Source of the DNA: Lutraria lutraria
Lineage: Eukaryota; Mollusca; Bivalvia; Venerida; Mactridae
Assembly: GCA_964023205.1 (NCBI GenBank)
Contig: OZ026835.1
Location: 42,753,083-42,817,082 of the forward strand
Direction of reading: 5' to 3'
DNA length: 64,000 nucleotides
The translations under genes were made by a program, and so were the position numbers. Shown one piece after another: positions 9,965 to 21,492 of this stretch (the first letter of the stretch is position 1; each line of letters opens with the position of its first letter). Under the pieces are notes generated by a model. The model was not told the origin of the DNA. It saw nothing but the letters and a program-made list of their open reading frames with translations, and made no database searches.

Positions 9965-12190
9965 CACACTAGACATACAGCATCCTAGCAATACAATAGT
10001 TATTCAGACAGCACGCTGCAAATCCTTTGTATTAAGTTACCATTCCTTATACATCATTTATTCAGACAGCACTCGTGTAATCCTTTGCATTAAGTTACCA
10101 TTCCTATACAACAGTTATTCAAATCAGACAGCACTCTGGTCATCTCCTGCATTAAGTTACCATTCCTATACAACAGTTATTCAGATCAGACAGCACCCTG
10201 GCCATCTCCTGCATTAAGTTACCATTCCTATACAACAGTCATACAGATCAGACAGCACGCTAGCCATCTCCTGCATTAAGTTACCATTCCTATACAACAG
10301 TTATTCAGATCAGACAGCACCCTGGTCATCTCCTGCATTAAGTTACCATTCCTATACAACAGTTATTCAGATCAGACAGCACCCTGGCCATCTCCTGCAT
10401 TAAGTTACCATTCCTATACAACAGTTATTCAGACAGCACTCTGGCCATCTTCTGCATTAAGTTACCATTCCTATACAACAGTTATTTATATCAGACAGCA
10501 CGCTAGCCATCTCCTGCATTAAGTTACCATTCCTATACAACAGTTATTCATAACAGACAGCACGCTAGCCATCTCCTGCATTAAGTTACCATTCCTATAC
10601 AACAGTTATTCAGATCAGACAGCACGCTGGCCATCTCCTGCATTAAGTTACCATTCCTATACAACAGTTATTTATATCAGACAGCACCCTAGCCATCTCC
10701 TGCATTAAGTTATCATTCCTATACAACAGTTATTCAGATCAGACAGCACCCTGGCCATCTCCTGCATTAAGTTACCATTCCTATACAACAGTTATTCAGA
10801 TCAGACAGCACGCTGACAAACTCCTGCATTAAGTTACTATTCCTGTACAACAGTTATTCAGATCAGACAGCACCCTGGCCATCTCCAGCATTAAGTTACC
10901 ATTCCTATACAACAGTTATTCAGATCAGACAGCACCCTGGCAATCTCCTGCCTTAAGTTACCATTCCTATACAACAGTCATTCAGATCAGACAGCACGCT
11001 AGCCATCTCCTGCATTAAGTTACCATTCCTATACAACAGTTATTAATAACAGACAGCACGCTAGCCATCTCCTGCATTAAGTTACCATTCCTATACAACA
11101 GTTATTCAGATCAGACAGCACCCTGGCCATCTCCTGCATTAAGTTACCATTCCTATACCACAGTTATTCAGATCAGACAGCACCCTGGCCATCTCCTGCA
11201 TTAAGTTACCATTCCTATACAACAGTTATTCAGATCAGACAGCACCCTGGCCATCTCCTGCATTAAGTTACCATTCCTATACAACAGTTATTCAGATCAG
11301 ACAGCACCCTGGCCATCTCCTGCATTAAGTTACCAATCCTATACAACAGTTATTCATATCAGACAGCACGCTGGCCATCTCCTGCATTAAGTTACCATTC
11401 CTATACAACAGTTATTCGGATCAGACAGCACCCTAGCCATCTCCTGCATTAAGTTACCATTCCTATACAACAGTTATTCGGATCAGACAGCACCCTAGCC
11501 ATCTCCTGCATTAAGTTATCATTCCTATACAACAGTTATTCGGATCAAACAGAACCCTAGCCATCTCCTGCATTAAGTTACCATTCCTATACAACAGTCA
11601 TTTAGATAAAACAGCACTCTGGCCATCTCCTGCATTAAGTTACCATTCCTATACAACAGTTATTCGGATCAGACAGCACCCTAGCCATCTCCTGCATTAA
11701 GTTACCATTCCTATACAACAGTTATTCGGATCAGACAGCACCCTAGCCATCTCCTGCATTAAGTTACCATTCCTATACAACAGTTATTCATATCAGACAG
11801 CACCCTGGCCATCTCCTGCATTAAGTTACCATTCCTATACAACAGTTATTTAGACAGCACGCTGGCAAACTCCTGCATTAAGTTACCATTCCTATACAAC
11901 AGTTATTCATATCAGACAGCAAGCTGGCCATCTCCTGCATTAAGTTACTATTCCTATACAACAGTTATTCGGATCAGACAGCACCCTAGCCATCTCCTGC
12001 ATTAAGTTACCATTCCTATACAACAGTTATTCATATCAGACAGCACTCTGGCCATCTCCTGCATTAAGTTACCATTCCTATACAACAGTTATTTATATCA
12101 GACAGCACGCTGGCCATCTCCTGCATTAAGTAACCATTCCTACACAACAGTTATTCAGACAGCACTGAGACTAGCCATCTCCTGCATCGA
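9965..12190. repeat. Satellite block 1, 62-bp monomer
   Basis: About 35 tandem copies of a 62-bp unit containing CAGACAGCACCCTGGCCATC, CTCCTGCATTAAGTTACC and ATTCCTATACAACAGTTATT. The flanking copies are more diverged and the core is nearly uniform, with C/G and G/A variants in CCCTGG/CGCTAG. Some units lack the GATCA stretch. The core motif is shared with the 57- and 56-bp blocks to the right. Confidence 0.95.
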
Positions 12191-12196
12191 GGTACA

Positions 12197-12536
12197 GTCC
12201 CATGAAACCAGTTTGTTATACTGCACTCTCGATTGATTTATTAGGGGTTTAAAACCGTTTCTTACAACCTTTTTAAATTATATGGCTGCCAATTCACCTA
12301 ACACGTTTTCCTGAACTGAATTCTAACCAGTGCTAACTTGTGGTGGAAAATCGACATTGTTGTCAGATTTCCATGGAAGGTTATGACCTGCCGCGCGGCC
12401 GGGAACGAACTCGGATCGCAGGGTTACTAATATATTGCACTAACCACTGGACCACGGTCGTGACGACTGTACCTTTAGCCGAGTTGGTGATACAGCACTG
12501 TAAAAATCTCCTGCATAGTATTACTGTATATTTAAA
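12197..12536 (-). repeat. 340-bp inverted duplicate, right copy
   Basis: It is the inverse partner of 7432-7771. It lies exactly between satellite blocks 1 and 2, and its outer parts are satellite-monomer sequence. This is the more natural original location: a SINE inserted into the array. Confidence 0.9.
12240..12465 (-). mobile_element. tRNA-derived SINE, family A, inside the satellite
   Basis: Apart from one base this is the same element as 7505-7730, read on the opposite strand. Its head lies near 12460 and its tail near 12245. It separates the 62-bp from the 57-bp array. Confidence 0.65.
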
Positions 12537-14695
12537 CGAGTTTGTCATACAGCACTCTAGCAATCTCCTTGCCATTAATGCCCTTTAGACAAATTTGTGA
12601 TACAGCACTTTTACAATCTCCTGTACAGAATTACTGCCCCCTTTAAGCATTTTGTGATACAGCACTCTAGCAATCCCCTGGCTGCATAGAATTACTGCCC
12701 CTTAAAAGATTTTGTGATACAGTTCTCTAACAATCACCTGCATGTAATTACTGCCCCTTAAAACATTTTGTGATACTCACCTGCATATTATTACTGTTCC
12801 TTTAAACAAGTTTGTGATACATTACTCTGGCAATCTCATGCATAAAATTACTGCCCCTTTAGACAAGTTTGTTATACAGCACTTTAACAATTTCCTGGCT
12901 AGTAATATTGTCCCTTTCAACATGTTTGTCATACAGCACTCTAACAATCTCCTGCATGTAATTACTGCCCCTTTAGACAGGTTTGTTATACAGCACTTTA
13001 ACAATTTCCTGCCTGGTAATATTGTCCCTTTCAACATGTTTGTCATACAGCACTCAAGCTGTCTGTAGCATAGAATCTGCTCCTTTAACCATGTTTGCCA
13101 TACAGCACTCTAACAATCTCCTGCATATAATTACTACCCCTTTAACCATGTTTGCCATACAGCACTCTAGCAATCTCCTGCATAGAATCTGCTCCTTTAA
13201 CCATGTTTGCCATACAGCACTCTAACAATCTCCTGCATATAATTACTACCCCTTTAACCATGTTTGCCATACAGCACTCTAACAATCTCCTGCATATAAT
13301 TACTACCCCTTTAACCATGTTTGCCATGCAGCACTCTAGCAATCTCCTGCATATAATTACTACCCCTTTAACCATGTTTGCCATACAGTACTCTAACAAT
13401 CTCCTGCATAGAATTTCTGCCCCTTTAAACATGTTTGCCATACAGCACTCTAGCAATCTCCGGCATATAATTACTACCCCTTTACCCATGTTTGCCATAC
13501 AGCACTCTAGTAATCTCCTTTATAGAATTACTGCCCCTTTAACCATGTTTGTCATACTGCACTCTAGTAATCTCCTTCATATAATTACTACCCCTTTAAA
13601 CATGTTTGCCATACATTACTCTAACAATCTCCTGCATATAATTACTACCCCTTTAACCATGTTTGCCATACAGTAGTCTAACAATCTCCTGCATATAATT
13701 ACTACCCCTTTAACCATGTTTGCCATACAGTACTCTAACAATCCCCTGCATAGAATTACTGCCCCTTTAAACATGTTTGCCATACAGTACTCTAACAATC
13801 TCCTGCATATAATTACTACCCATTTAACCATGTTTGCCATACAGCACTCTAGCAATCTCCTTCATAGAATTACTGCCCCTTTAACCATGTTTGCCATACA
13901 GTACTCTAACAATCTCCTGCATATAATTACTACCCCTTTAACCATGTTTGCCATACAGCACTCTAGCAATCTCCTGCATATAATTACTACCCCTTTAACC
14001 ATGTTTGCCATACAGTACTCTAACAATATCCTGCATATAATTACTACCCCTTAACCATGTTTGCCATACAGCACTCTAGCAATCTCCTGCATATAATTAC
14101 TACCCCTTTAACCATGTTTGCCATACAGTACTCTAATAATCTCCTTCATAGAATTACTGCCCCTTTAACCATGTTTGTCATACTGCACTCTAGTAATCTC
14201 CTTCATAGAATTACTGCCCCTTTAACCATGTTTGCCATAAAGCACTCTAACAATCTCCTTCATAGAATTACTGCCCCTTTAACCATGTTTGTCATACTGC
14301 ACTCTAGTAATCTCCTTCATAGAATTACTGCCCCTTTAACCATGTTTGCCATACAGCACTCTAGCAATCTCCTTCAAAGAATTACTGCCCCTTTAACCAT
14401 GTTTGTCATACTGCACTCTAGTAATCTCCTTCATAGAATTACTGCCCCTTTAACCATGTTTGCCATAAAGCACTCTAACAATCTCCTTCATAGAATTACT
14501 GCCCCTTTAACCATGTTTGTCATACTGCACTCTAGTAATCTCCTTCATAGAATTACTGCCCCTTTAACCATGTTTGCCATACAGCACTCTAGCAATTTCC
14601 TTCAAAGAATTACTGCCCCTTTAACCAGGTTTGTCATACAGCACTCTAGCAATCTCCAACATAGAATTACTGCCCCTTTTAAAAACATTTTGTGA
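12537..14695. repeat. Satellite block 2, 57-bp monomer
   Basis: Roughly 38 tandem units. The first part, to about 13080, is diverged. From there the period is exactly 57 bp (CCATGTTTGCCATACAGCAC, TCTAACAATCTCCTGCATAT, AATTACTACCCCTTTAA). Because 57 is a multiple of three, long ORFs run through both strands; they are repeat artefacts. Right-hand units alternate between GCC-ATACAG and GTC-ATACTG variants, suggesting a dimeric higher-order repeat around 14.15-14.60 kb. Confidence 0.95.
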
Positions 14696-15850
14696 TAAAG
14701 CACTCTAGCCATATCCTGCATAGTAGTACTGCCCCTTTAAACATATTGTCATACAACACTCTAACAATCTCCTGCACAGTTGTACTGTCCCTTTAAACAT
14801 ATTGTCATACAACACTCTAACAATCTCCTGCACAGTAGTACTACCCCTTTAAACATATTGTCATACAACACTCCAGCCAACTCCTGCACAGTAGTACTAC
14901 CCCTTTAAACATAGTGTCATACAACACTCTAACGATCTCCTGCATAGTAGTACTGTCCCTTTAAACATATTGTCATACAACACTCTAACAATCTCCTGCA
15001 TAGTAGTACTGTCCCTTTAAACATATTGTCATATAACACTGTAACAATCTCCTGCACAGTAGTACTGCCCCTTTAAACATATTGTCATACAACACTCTAG
15101 CCTACTCCTGCATAGTAGTACTGTCCCTTTAAACATATTGTCATACAACACTCTAACAATCTCCTGCATAGTAGTACTGCCCCTTTAAACATATTGTCAT
15201 TCAACACGCTAACAATCTCCTGCACAGTAGTACTGCCCCTTTAAACATATTGTCATACAACACTCTAGCCAACTCCTGCATAGTAGTACTGCCCCTTTAA
15301 ACATATTGTCATACAACACTCTAACAATCTCCTGCATAGTAGTACTGCCCCTTTAAACATATTGTCATACAACACTCTAACAATCTCCTACATAGTAGTA
15401 CTGCCCCTTTAAACATATTGTCATACAACACTCTAGCCAACTCCTGCATGGAGTTACTGCCCCTTTAAACATATTGTCATACAGCACTCTAGCCATCTCC
15501 TGCATGGAGTTACTGCCCCTTTAAACCTGCTTGTTGTACTGCACTCTAGCAATCTTCTTAAAAGAATTACTGCCCCTTTAACTACGTTTGCCATACTGCA
15601 CTCTAGCAATCTCCTTTATAGAATTACTGCCCCTTTAATCAGGTTTGTCATACAGCACTCTAGCAATCTCCTACATAAAATTACTGTCCCTTTAAGACTC
15701 AAGCTATCTGCTGCACAGAATTACTGCCCCTTTTAAAAACATTTCGTCATACACCACTCTAGCCATCTCCTGCATAGTAGTACTGCCCCTTTAAACCTGT
15801 TTGTTGTACTGCACTCTGGCAATCTCCTATATATAGTTACTGTTCCCTAA
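14696..15850. repeat. Satellite block 3, 56-bp monomer and diverged edge
   Basis: About 15 units of exactly 56 bp (ACATATTGTCATACAACACT, CTAACAATCTCCTGCATAGT, AGTACTGCCCCTTTAA) run to about 15480. Some five mixed or diverged units follow, to 15850. The one-base-shorter period breaks the reading frame, which is why no long ORF continues here. Confidence 0.9.
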
Positions 15851-16384
15851 AACCTGTTCTTCTTACATTTCATGTGAACATTTGTTCTTATTCAGGTTTG
15901 TTACAACAGAAGGTTAACCTTGTAGGTTTATGCCTTTTTGTCCTATCTAATAGGAGAATCTTTAGAAAACAGCCTAAGAATATATACAAAGAAGGCATGT
16001 TTGATTAATCAAGACCTTCAACTCTTGTCTTATTAAATGTACCTTGTGCTAAATTAGACAAGGGCACATTATTAATATAGGCATAGAAACATAAGAATAT
16101 GTGATAAGATAACATCTGAAACGAGAAAGCTATAATAATAAACAAACCAATAAACATCTAATGATCTCATATTAGACTCAGCCAAGAACTCTTCTGACTC
16201 AAGTGAAATTAAACTGAAGAAAACATTATAACAATAAAAAAACAAGGAATTCTCTACTTTTATTCATTTTTTGCCAAACATTAATATGTTGAAAATACCG
16301 AATATTTGTAAAACATTACGTACATGCAATTATACACTACATGATTTCAAATACTAGAACTAAGTCCTATGATCATAAATCAAT
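15851..16384. other. No recognisable feature
   Basis: AT-rich sequence next to the satellite. No coding or named repeat was seen. Confidence 0.35.
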
Positions 16385-16605
16385 GTTTAGTAACACCTAT
16401 AAGAAAACAGTTCAGGTTTTCCATACAGTGACAAAATCATACTGTGACATCACAAAATTTGTACACATTTCATACGGTGACATCACAATTTGTACACTTA
16501 AATTTTTCATACGGTGACATCATAAAATTTAATTAATACTTAAGTTTCATACTGTGACATCATAAAAACTGTACATGTTTTCATATTGTGACATCCTCAA
16601 ATTTG
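16385..16605. repeat. Irregular tandem repeat with TGACATCA motifs
   Basis: Five to six imperfect units of 33-40 bp carry CATAC(T/G)GTGACATCA followed by AAATTTGTACA. Exact TGACATCA copies start at 16445, 16478, 16515 and 16555. The motif resembles CRE/AP-1 sites, but the repeat explains its recurrence and no promoter was identified. Confidence 0.65.
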
Positions 16606-17255
16606 TACAATAACTTAACATAAAATTGTTTGATACAAAATTAATGGTATATATAAGCTAAACAGATAATACTTGTGTTCTGTGTTGATCCAGACTGATT
16701 TAGTATTTCTGGTGCCGACCCTAAAGGTTTTAACAGCAAAAAAAAAACTAAGATTTTTTTTTAATGAAGTCCATCAAAAAAATGTTCCCACCAAAGGCAT
16801 GTTTAGAAAAAAAAATTGGTCAGTTATAAACCTTAACAGGGCTATTTTTTCTAGCTTATGGTACCTGATCTGGTTCAATTTCTAGTTCAATACTAGATTT
16901 GTATGACATAAATTATAATATCTACACATCACCATTTATGAATAGCAACGGTGTATCTCAAATAATCTGTAAAAAACAATTATGTGTATTATTGTCCCAG
17001 TCAGACAGTTTAAACTTACACACAGATAAGAAATACCTCGCATTACAGCAAAAAACATTCTAACTGAACAGATGAAATCATTACAACTTAATTACACAAA
17101 TTTTATGATCTAACAGATTATCCCCAGTCAAATAGTTATTCATTCCTTATGAACTATTTATGAAGTATGCAAGAATGGTACAAGAAAAATCATGATTTTA
17201 TACAATCAGATTTAAGTTCCAAAAAGGACTATACTCCAGATGAAGGTTTATAATG

Positions 17256-17311
17256 AAAATACAGCCCTCAAAATACAGCTCTCAAAATACAGCCCTCAAA
17301 ATACAGCCCTC
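17256..17311. repeat. 14-bp minisatellite, 4 copies
   Basis: Four tandem AAAATACAGCCCTC units, one with a C-to-T change. Confidence 0.85.
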
Positions 17312-17672
17312 AAACTTAATGCTGAAGTATTGTAACATCCAATTAAAAGCTTGTAAAATTATGAGTTTGTGAGATAGTCTGAACACTCAAAAACCTGATT
17401 GGTTGATTCCTTAGGATATTCTTAAATTTGACCAATGATAATGCAGCATTCTGAAAAATGTCTAAAGATGTTGCCTTGGATCCAATCAGGAATTTAAATT
17501 TTTCATTGAATTTCAATAACAATGAAGCTCTTAGAGTTTTATGTGATACTATATTTGATGTCCGAAGCCAGCCGATAAAAAGAGTACTTGTAAAATATCC
17601 TTAGATATTTTTATGAAAATTTTACGCCCCATCGGAAGGCTTAATCAACAAATAAAATTCTATTACATATAC

Positions 17673-17820
17673 AGTCAAATCAGTGTAAGCGGCCACCTCT
17701 GAGTGAAGACCACCCTGTGAATAAAGGCCATTCTGTTAAAAACTGTCATTCAGATTAGTTAGATCAAAATGACCTCCAAATAAAGGCTAACTGAAAGACA
17801 AGCTAATTAATGGCCATTTT
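17673..17820. mobile_element. AAAGGCC MITE family, copy 1
   Basis: It starts ACAGTCAAATCAGTGTAAGC and carries GGCCACC, AATAAAGGCCATT and CAAAATGACCTCCAAATAAA. These are shared with copies at 35.4, 41.4, 45.3, 46.7 and 52.65 kb. It is non-coding. Confidence 0.5.
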
Positions 17821-17839
17821 TGAGAATTGATATTCAAGT

Positions 17840-18345
17840 GTGACCATGACCTTGATTTGTAATGAGATATGTAATTCTTTCGCATGACACACCGTCCCAT
17901 GATGGTGAACAATTGTACCAAGTGATTTTAAAATCTCACAATGAATGACATAGTTATGGCCCGTACAAGCTCATTTTTTACTTTTGACCTTCAATAGAGA
18001 CCTTGACCTTGAAGATATTGACGTAATTCTTTCACATGACACACCGTCCCATGATGGTGAACAAATATATGAAGCAATTAAAAAATCTCACAATGAATGA
18101 CATAGTTATGGTCCGTACAAGCTCATTTTTTACCTTTGACCTCCAATAGTGACCTTGACCTTGGAGATATTGACGTAATTTTTTCGTATAACACACCATC
18201 CCATGATGGTGAACAAATGTACCAAGTAATAAAAGAATCCTTTAATCCATAAAGAAGATTAAGTTCGGACAAGTTTCGGGACAGACCGACCGACTGACAA
18301 AGTGACTCCTATATAGCCCTACCAATGTTAGTGGGGGTATAATTA
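17840..18345. mobile_element. Repeat element with three internal units of about 155 bp
   Basis: Three tandem copies contain GACCTTGACCTTGAAGATAT, GACACACCGTCCCATGATGG and CTCACAATGAATGACATAG. They are followed by a tail with GACAGACCGACCGACTGAC and GTGGGGGTATAAT. The tail resembles the one at 44.7 kb, so these are probably related non-autonomous transposons. Confidence 0.7.
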
Positions 18346-19304
18346 GAATAATGGATAATGATCAATATAACTTGGTTTTGAACGTACATTCTTGTGCTTT
18401 AGAAATATGTTTACAAAGACGAACACAATTATTATTATGAACCCATTGTTAAACTACCTTTAGCTAAATTAAGGCTCCATTAAATATCATCTATTCAATA
18501 TACATTGTACAGAGAACAGATAAAATTTTGTTGAATAACAATGACACTGAATAATTGAAAAAGATTATATACACAGGCTGACAGGAACAAAAGAGCTAAA
18601 ATTATGAACCACAAAGAAATTTCTTATTCATTTCATGTAAAACAAAAATGCTCATTTCTTGGAACCCGACCTTCCCTAAAATTTTCCATGTGACCCTAGA
18701 CTTTTATAAGCCCTGAGGAACAGTACCTCCACTCTCTCACTTTTATTTACAACCTGTCTGCATGTAAACTTTCAAAGAGATAAAAAAATCCCTGGCCTAC
18801 TTACACTATTTTCATACAAAATGTGTTTTGGCTTTATTACTCACTTTAATGATATATTAATGAATTTCATTTTAACAATGCCACAGTATACAATTATTTC
18901 ATGGACAATTGTGGACATAGTTTAATTGCCCATGAAATAATTGTTTTATTACCCAATGCATTGTATTAATATTAATGTTTATTCAATTCTTCCTCTGAAA
19001 AAATGATTTGGATTTAACCTTTTCTACGAAATCACTGTTAATCAGAATCATGTAAATGCTTGCAGAAATCAGAATCATAAAAACCAAAGATTACAGAAAC
19101 ACCCATTATCGAGGCAGTCAAAACTGTTCACTGCATGGTCAACAGTTCGCATTTTGACTCAAATTGCAAATACATGTAACCAACATTTTTGATATAACAG
19201 CAAAAAATAAATAATTATCATTAATAATGGGTAATTCTTATTAATTTTCCTCATAAATTATGTACCTTTATGGTAATTCTACACTGGCCATTTCTCAAAG
19301 TAAC
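18346..19304. other. No recognisable feature
   Basis: AT-rich non-coding sequence. A near-palindrome around ATTATTTCATGGACAATTG/CATGAAATAATTG (18893-18942) is the only structure noted. Confidence 0.4.
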
Positions 19305-19480
19305 ACACAGTTTGTTTGTTTGTTTGTTTGTTTGTTTGTTTGTTCCTGGGAAGAACCAGTACTAGACTCCCATCCTCAGTAAGCAACTGCCTTCTTTCTC
19401 ACATATAGAGACATGGTCAGTAGCTGGGCTCGGACCAATGACCCTCTATCAGTGAGAGGTTACAGTGATTTGAAGTCACT
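19305..19480 (-). mobile_element. tRNA-Leu-like SINE, family B, truncated copy with (TTTG)n
   Basis: Minus-strand sequence contains AAATCACTGTAACCTCTCAC and TGATAGAGGGTCATTGGTCC plus the body GACATGTCTCTATATG-type block. The copies at 38815 and 51762 are more complete. A (GTTT)n tract at 19311-19343 forms its tail. Confidence 0.6.
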
Positions 19481-20037
19481 TATTGAATATCAGTTCTTTG
19501 TATGAAATACAACTAAAAGGACAAAAGAAATTAATGGACTAATTTGTATGAAAGGTACAACTGAACAATTAAAATGTAGGGAACCTATTCATGAAACATT
19601 AAAAATTAAGTCGACAGCTTTTAGTGATATTAACCTTTTCATCAAATAAAATGATCTATTGATGTATTGATCTATTGATGTACAAAATTGAAGAATCATT
19701 TCACATTCAATTATTTTTGTTTTTTAGTTTGAATGCTTATCCATTGAGGGTGACATGTGTGTGCCTGACTCAGTGAACTTCTGAAAGAACTTATTAAGCT
19801 TTCTATAAAAACATCGTTGTTTATGATGAAAGATCTGAGTACAATAAACACAGACATTTTCACAAAGATACTAACAGTTATGGTTCATTCCAAAACAAGG
19901 GCAAACTACTCATGTATAACAATTCAAAATCATGCAAGTTCATTTGTAAAACAAGCATACAAACTCGACTATATACATTACGGACCTCAGAAAGCTATCA
20001 TAAAAGAAAGAAATTTGATCTATTTATATATATATAC

Positions 20038-20264
20038 TCAGCGTCACTAGAAACTTACCACCCTACACACCCCTATATATTTCAAATTTTAACATCCTGT
20101 GTAAACTGCTTTATACAATAGTTTATATGACTTGGGTACCAAACTATGCTTATCATTTTAACAACACTTCACCGAGTGCAATATAAAAAAAATCAAATCG
20201 ATATGTATTTTTGTTAAGGAAATGTAGACAAATGTATGGGTGGTAAGTTTCTAGTGACGCCGAG
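20038..20264. mobile_element. MITE with 27-bp terminal inverted repeats
   Basis: The ends are CTC(A/G)GCGTCACTAGAAACTT followed by ACCACCC at 20038-20064 and its inverse at 20238-20264, with one mismatch. Both flanks read TATA, a plausible TA or TATA target duplication. The interior is AT-rich and non-coding. Confidence 0.8.
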
Positions 20265-20289
20265 TATACATTAACAAAACATACAATTT

Positions 20290-20458
20290 AACTCTAGTGC
20301 AACCTCTCAAAAGCAACACCCTTTGGGAGTAGCAACATTATGTTGCTGTTGAGAGGTTGTTGCTCTTGAGCAGTTAAATTAAACGTGCAGTGGGAAAAAA
20401 TCCCAGGTAGGTTGTTGCTCAAGAGAGGGCCACTTGATCTGGAGAGGTTCTATTGTAT
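20290..20458. mobile_element. CTCT/GAGAGGTTG MITE, copy 2
   Basis: Contains GCAACCTCTCAAAAGCAACA, GAGAGGTTGTTGCTCTTGAG and GTGCAGTGGGAAAAAATC. The single GAGAGGTTGTTGCTC here is the unexpanded form of the array unit at 26.1-27.3 kb. Confidence 0.7.
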
Positions 20459-20778
20459 GTACAAAAAGGACATCAAAAATATATCCAAGAACAAAACGTA
20501 TCAAATAAACAAAGGCAGATATAGATTTTAGTCATCCTGTGAAACTACTAAACAACATCTAACCATACAGTCATACTTAACACAATCAATAAACAATGCA
20601 TGGGTCGTTCAAAGTTTTTTTTGTAGGTTTTTGTGACAAGCACATAACGAGAAAAACAAAGAAAGATAATGCTGGAAACAAGAGATACTAAGTACAGAAT
20701 TTCACACACATTATTCTCCCTAAATATTGTAGAAAAACTTAAAATCTATGGATTGAATTTTTATTTATGTTTTATCAT

Positions 20779-21215
20779 AGAGCTGGGTATCGGTCCTTAA
20801 AAGCGTATCACGATATATCATAATATTTCATGCTGTATCGCGATACATATCGCAATATTATATAAGTGGTAAATTTACAGAAAAGCATTAAAAATTAACA
20901 TTTATATAATGTCTTGGGTAATAATACAGACTATAGCTGACAGTGTAGTTTCACACTTCAAATAATTTGTTCTTTTTTAGCACTGCTGAAATCATTAATG
21001 CATGTATACATATAAATATGTATGCGTGCACAGTCAATAATATTAAAAGATTGACCAGCATTTACACATGAATAACACTATCACAATGTATGAACTATTT
21101 TTCACAACATTTTTGTACAATAAAGTTCAGTTATACCCGATATATCGGTATGTTGAAAAAATATTGTGATATTTATATTGTCTAACCGATAAACCGATAA
21201 AACCTCGCAGCTTTA
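20779..21215. mobile_element. Decayed non-autonomous element with GCTGGGTATCGG end
   Basis: The left end GAGCTGGGTATCGG and the right end CCGATAAAACCTCGCAGC are imperfect inverse complements. The interior has repeated ATCGCGATA-type stretches. There is no ORF. Confidence 0.4.
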
Positions 21216-21327
21216 TTTTATCAGTTGTTTAATTGCCTATTTGACAGCTATGGTAATTTCAGAGCCCCCCCCCCCCCCAGATAGAATGGTAATAAGATAC
21301 AGGAGAACCAGGTATTTATATCCATCT

Positions 21328-21492
21328 CTAAAGCAACACCTTTTGGGAGAAGCAATATCATGTTGTTGTTGAGAGGTTGTTGCTTTGGAGAGGTTATATC
21401 AATATTTAATCATACAATGGGAACAATCATGCTGTTGTTGGAGGGAGGTTGTTGCTCAAGAGAGAGCCATTCTGGAGAGGCTGTACTGTATT
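21328..21492. mobile_element. CTCT/GAGAGGTTG MITE, copy 3
   Basis: Contains CTCTAAAGCAACACCTTTTG, GAGAGGTTGTTGCTTTGGAG and GAGGTTGTTGCTCAAGAGAG. It is co-linear with copy 2. Confidence 0.7.

Noticed and set aside
12814..14695. ORFs of 74-212 codons with MFAIQHSSNLLH-type repeats
   Set aside because: Products of the 57-bp satellite; openings end where the period changes to 56 bp.
9965..15850. Possible CRISPR-like array
   Set aside because: The whole monomer repeats; there are no unique spacers and the genome is animal.
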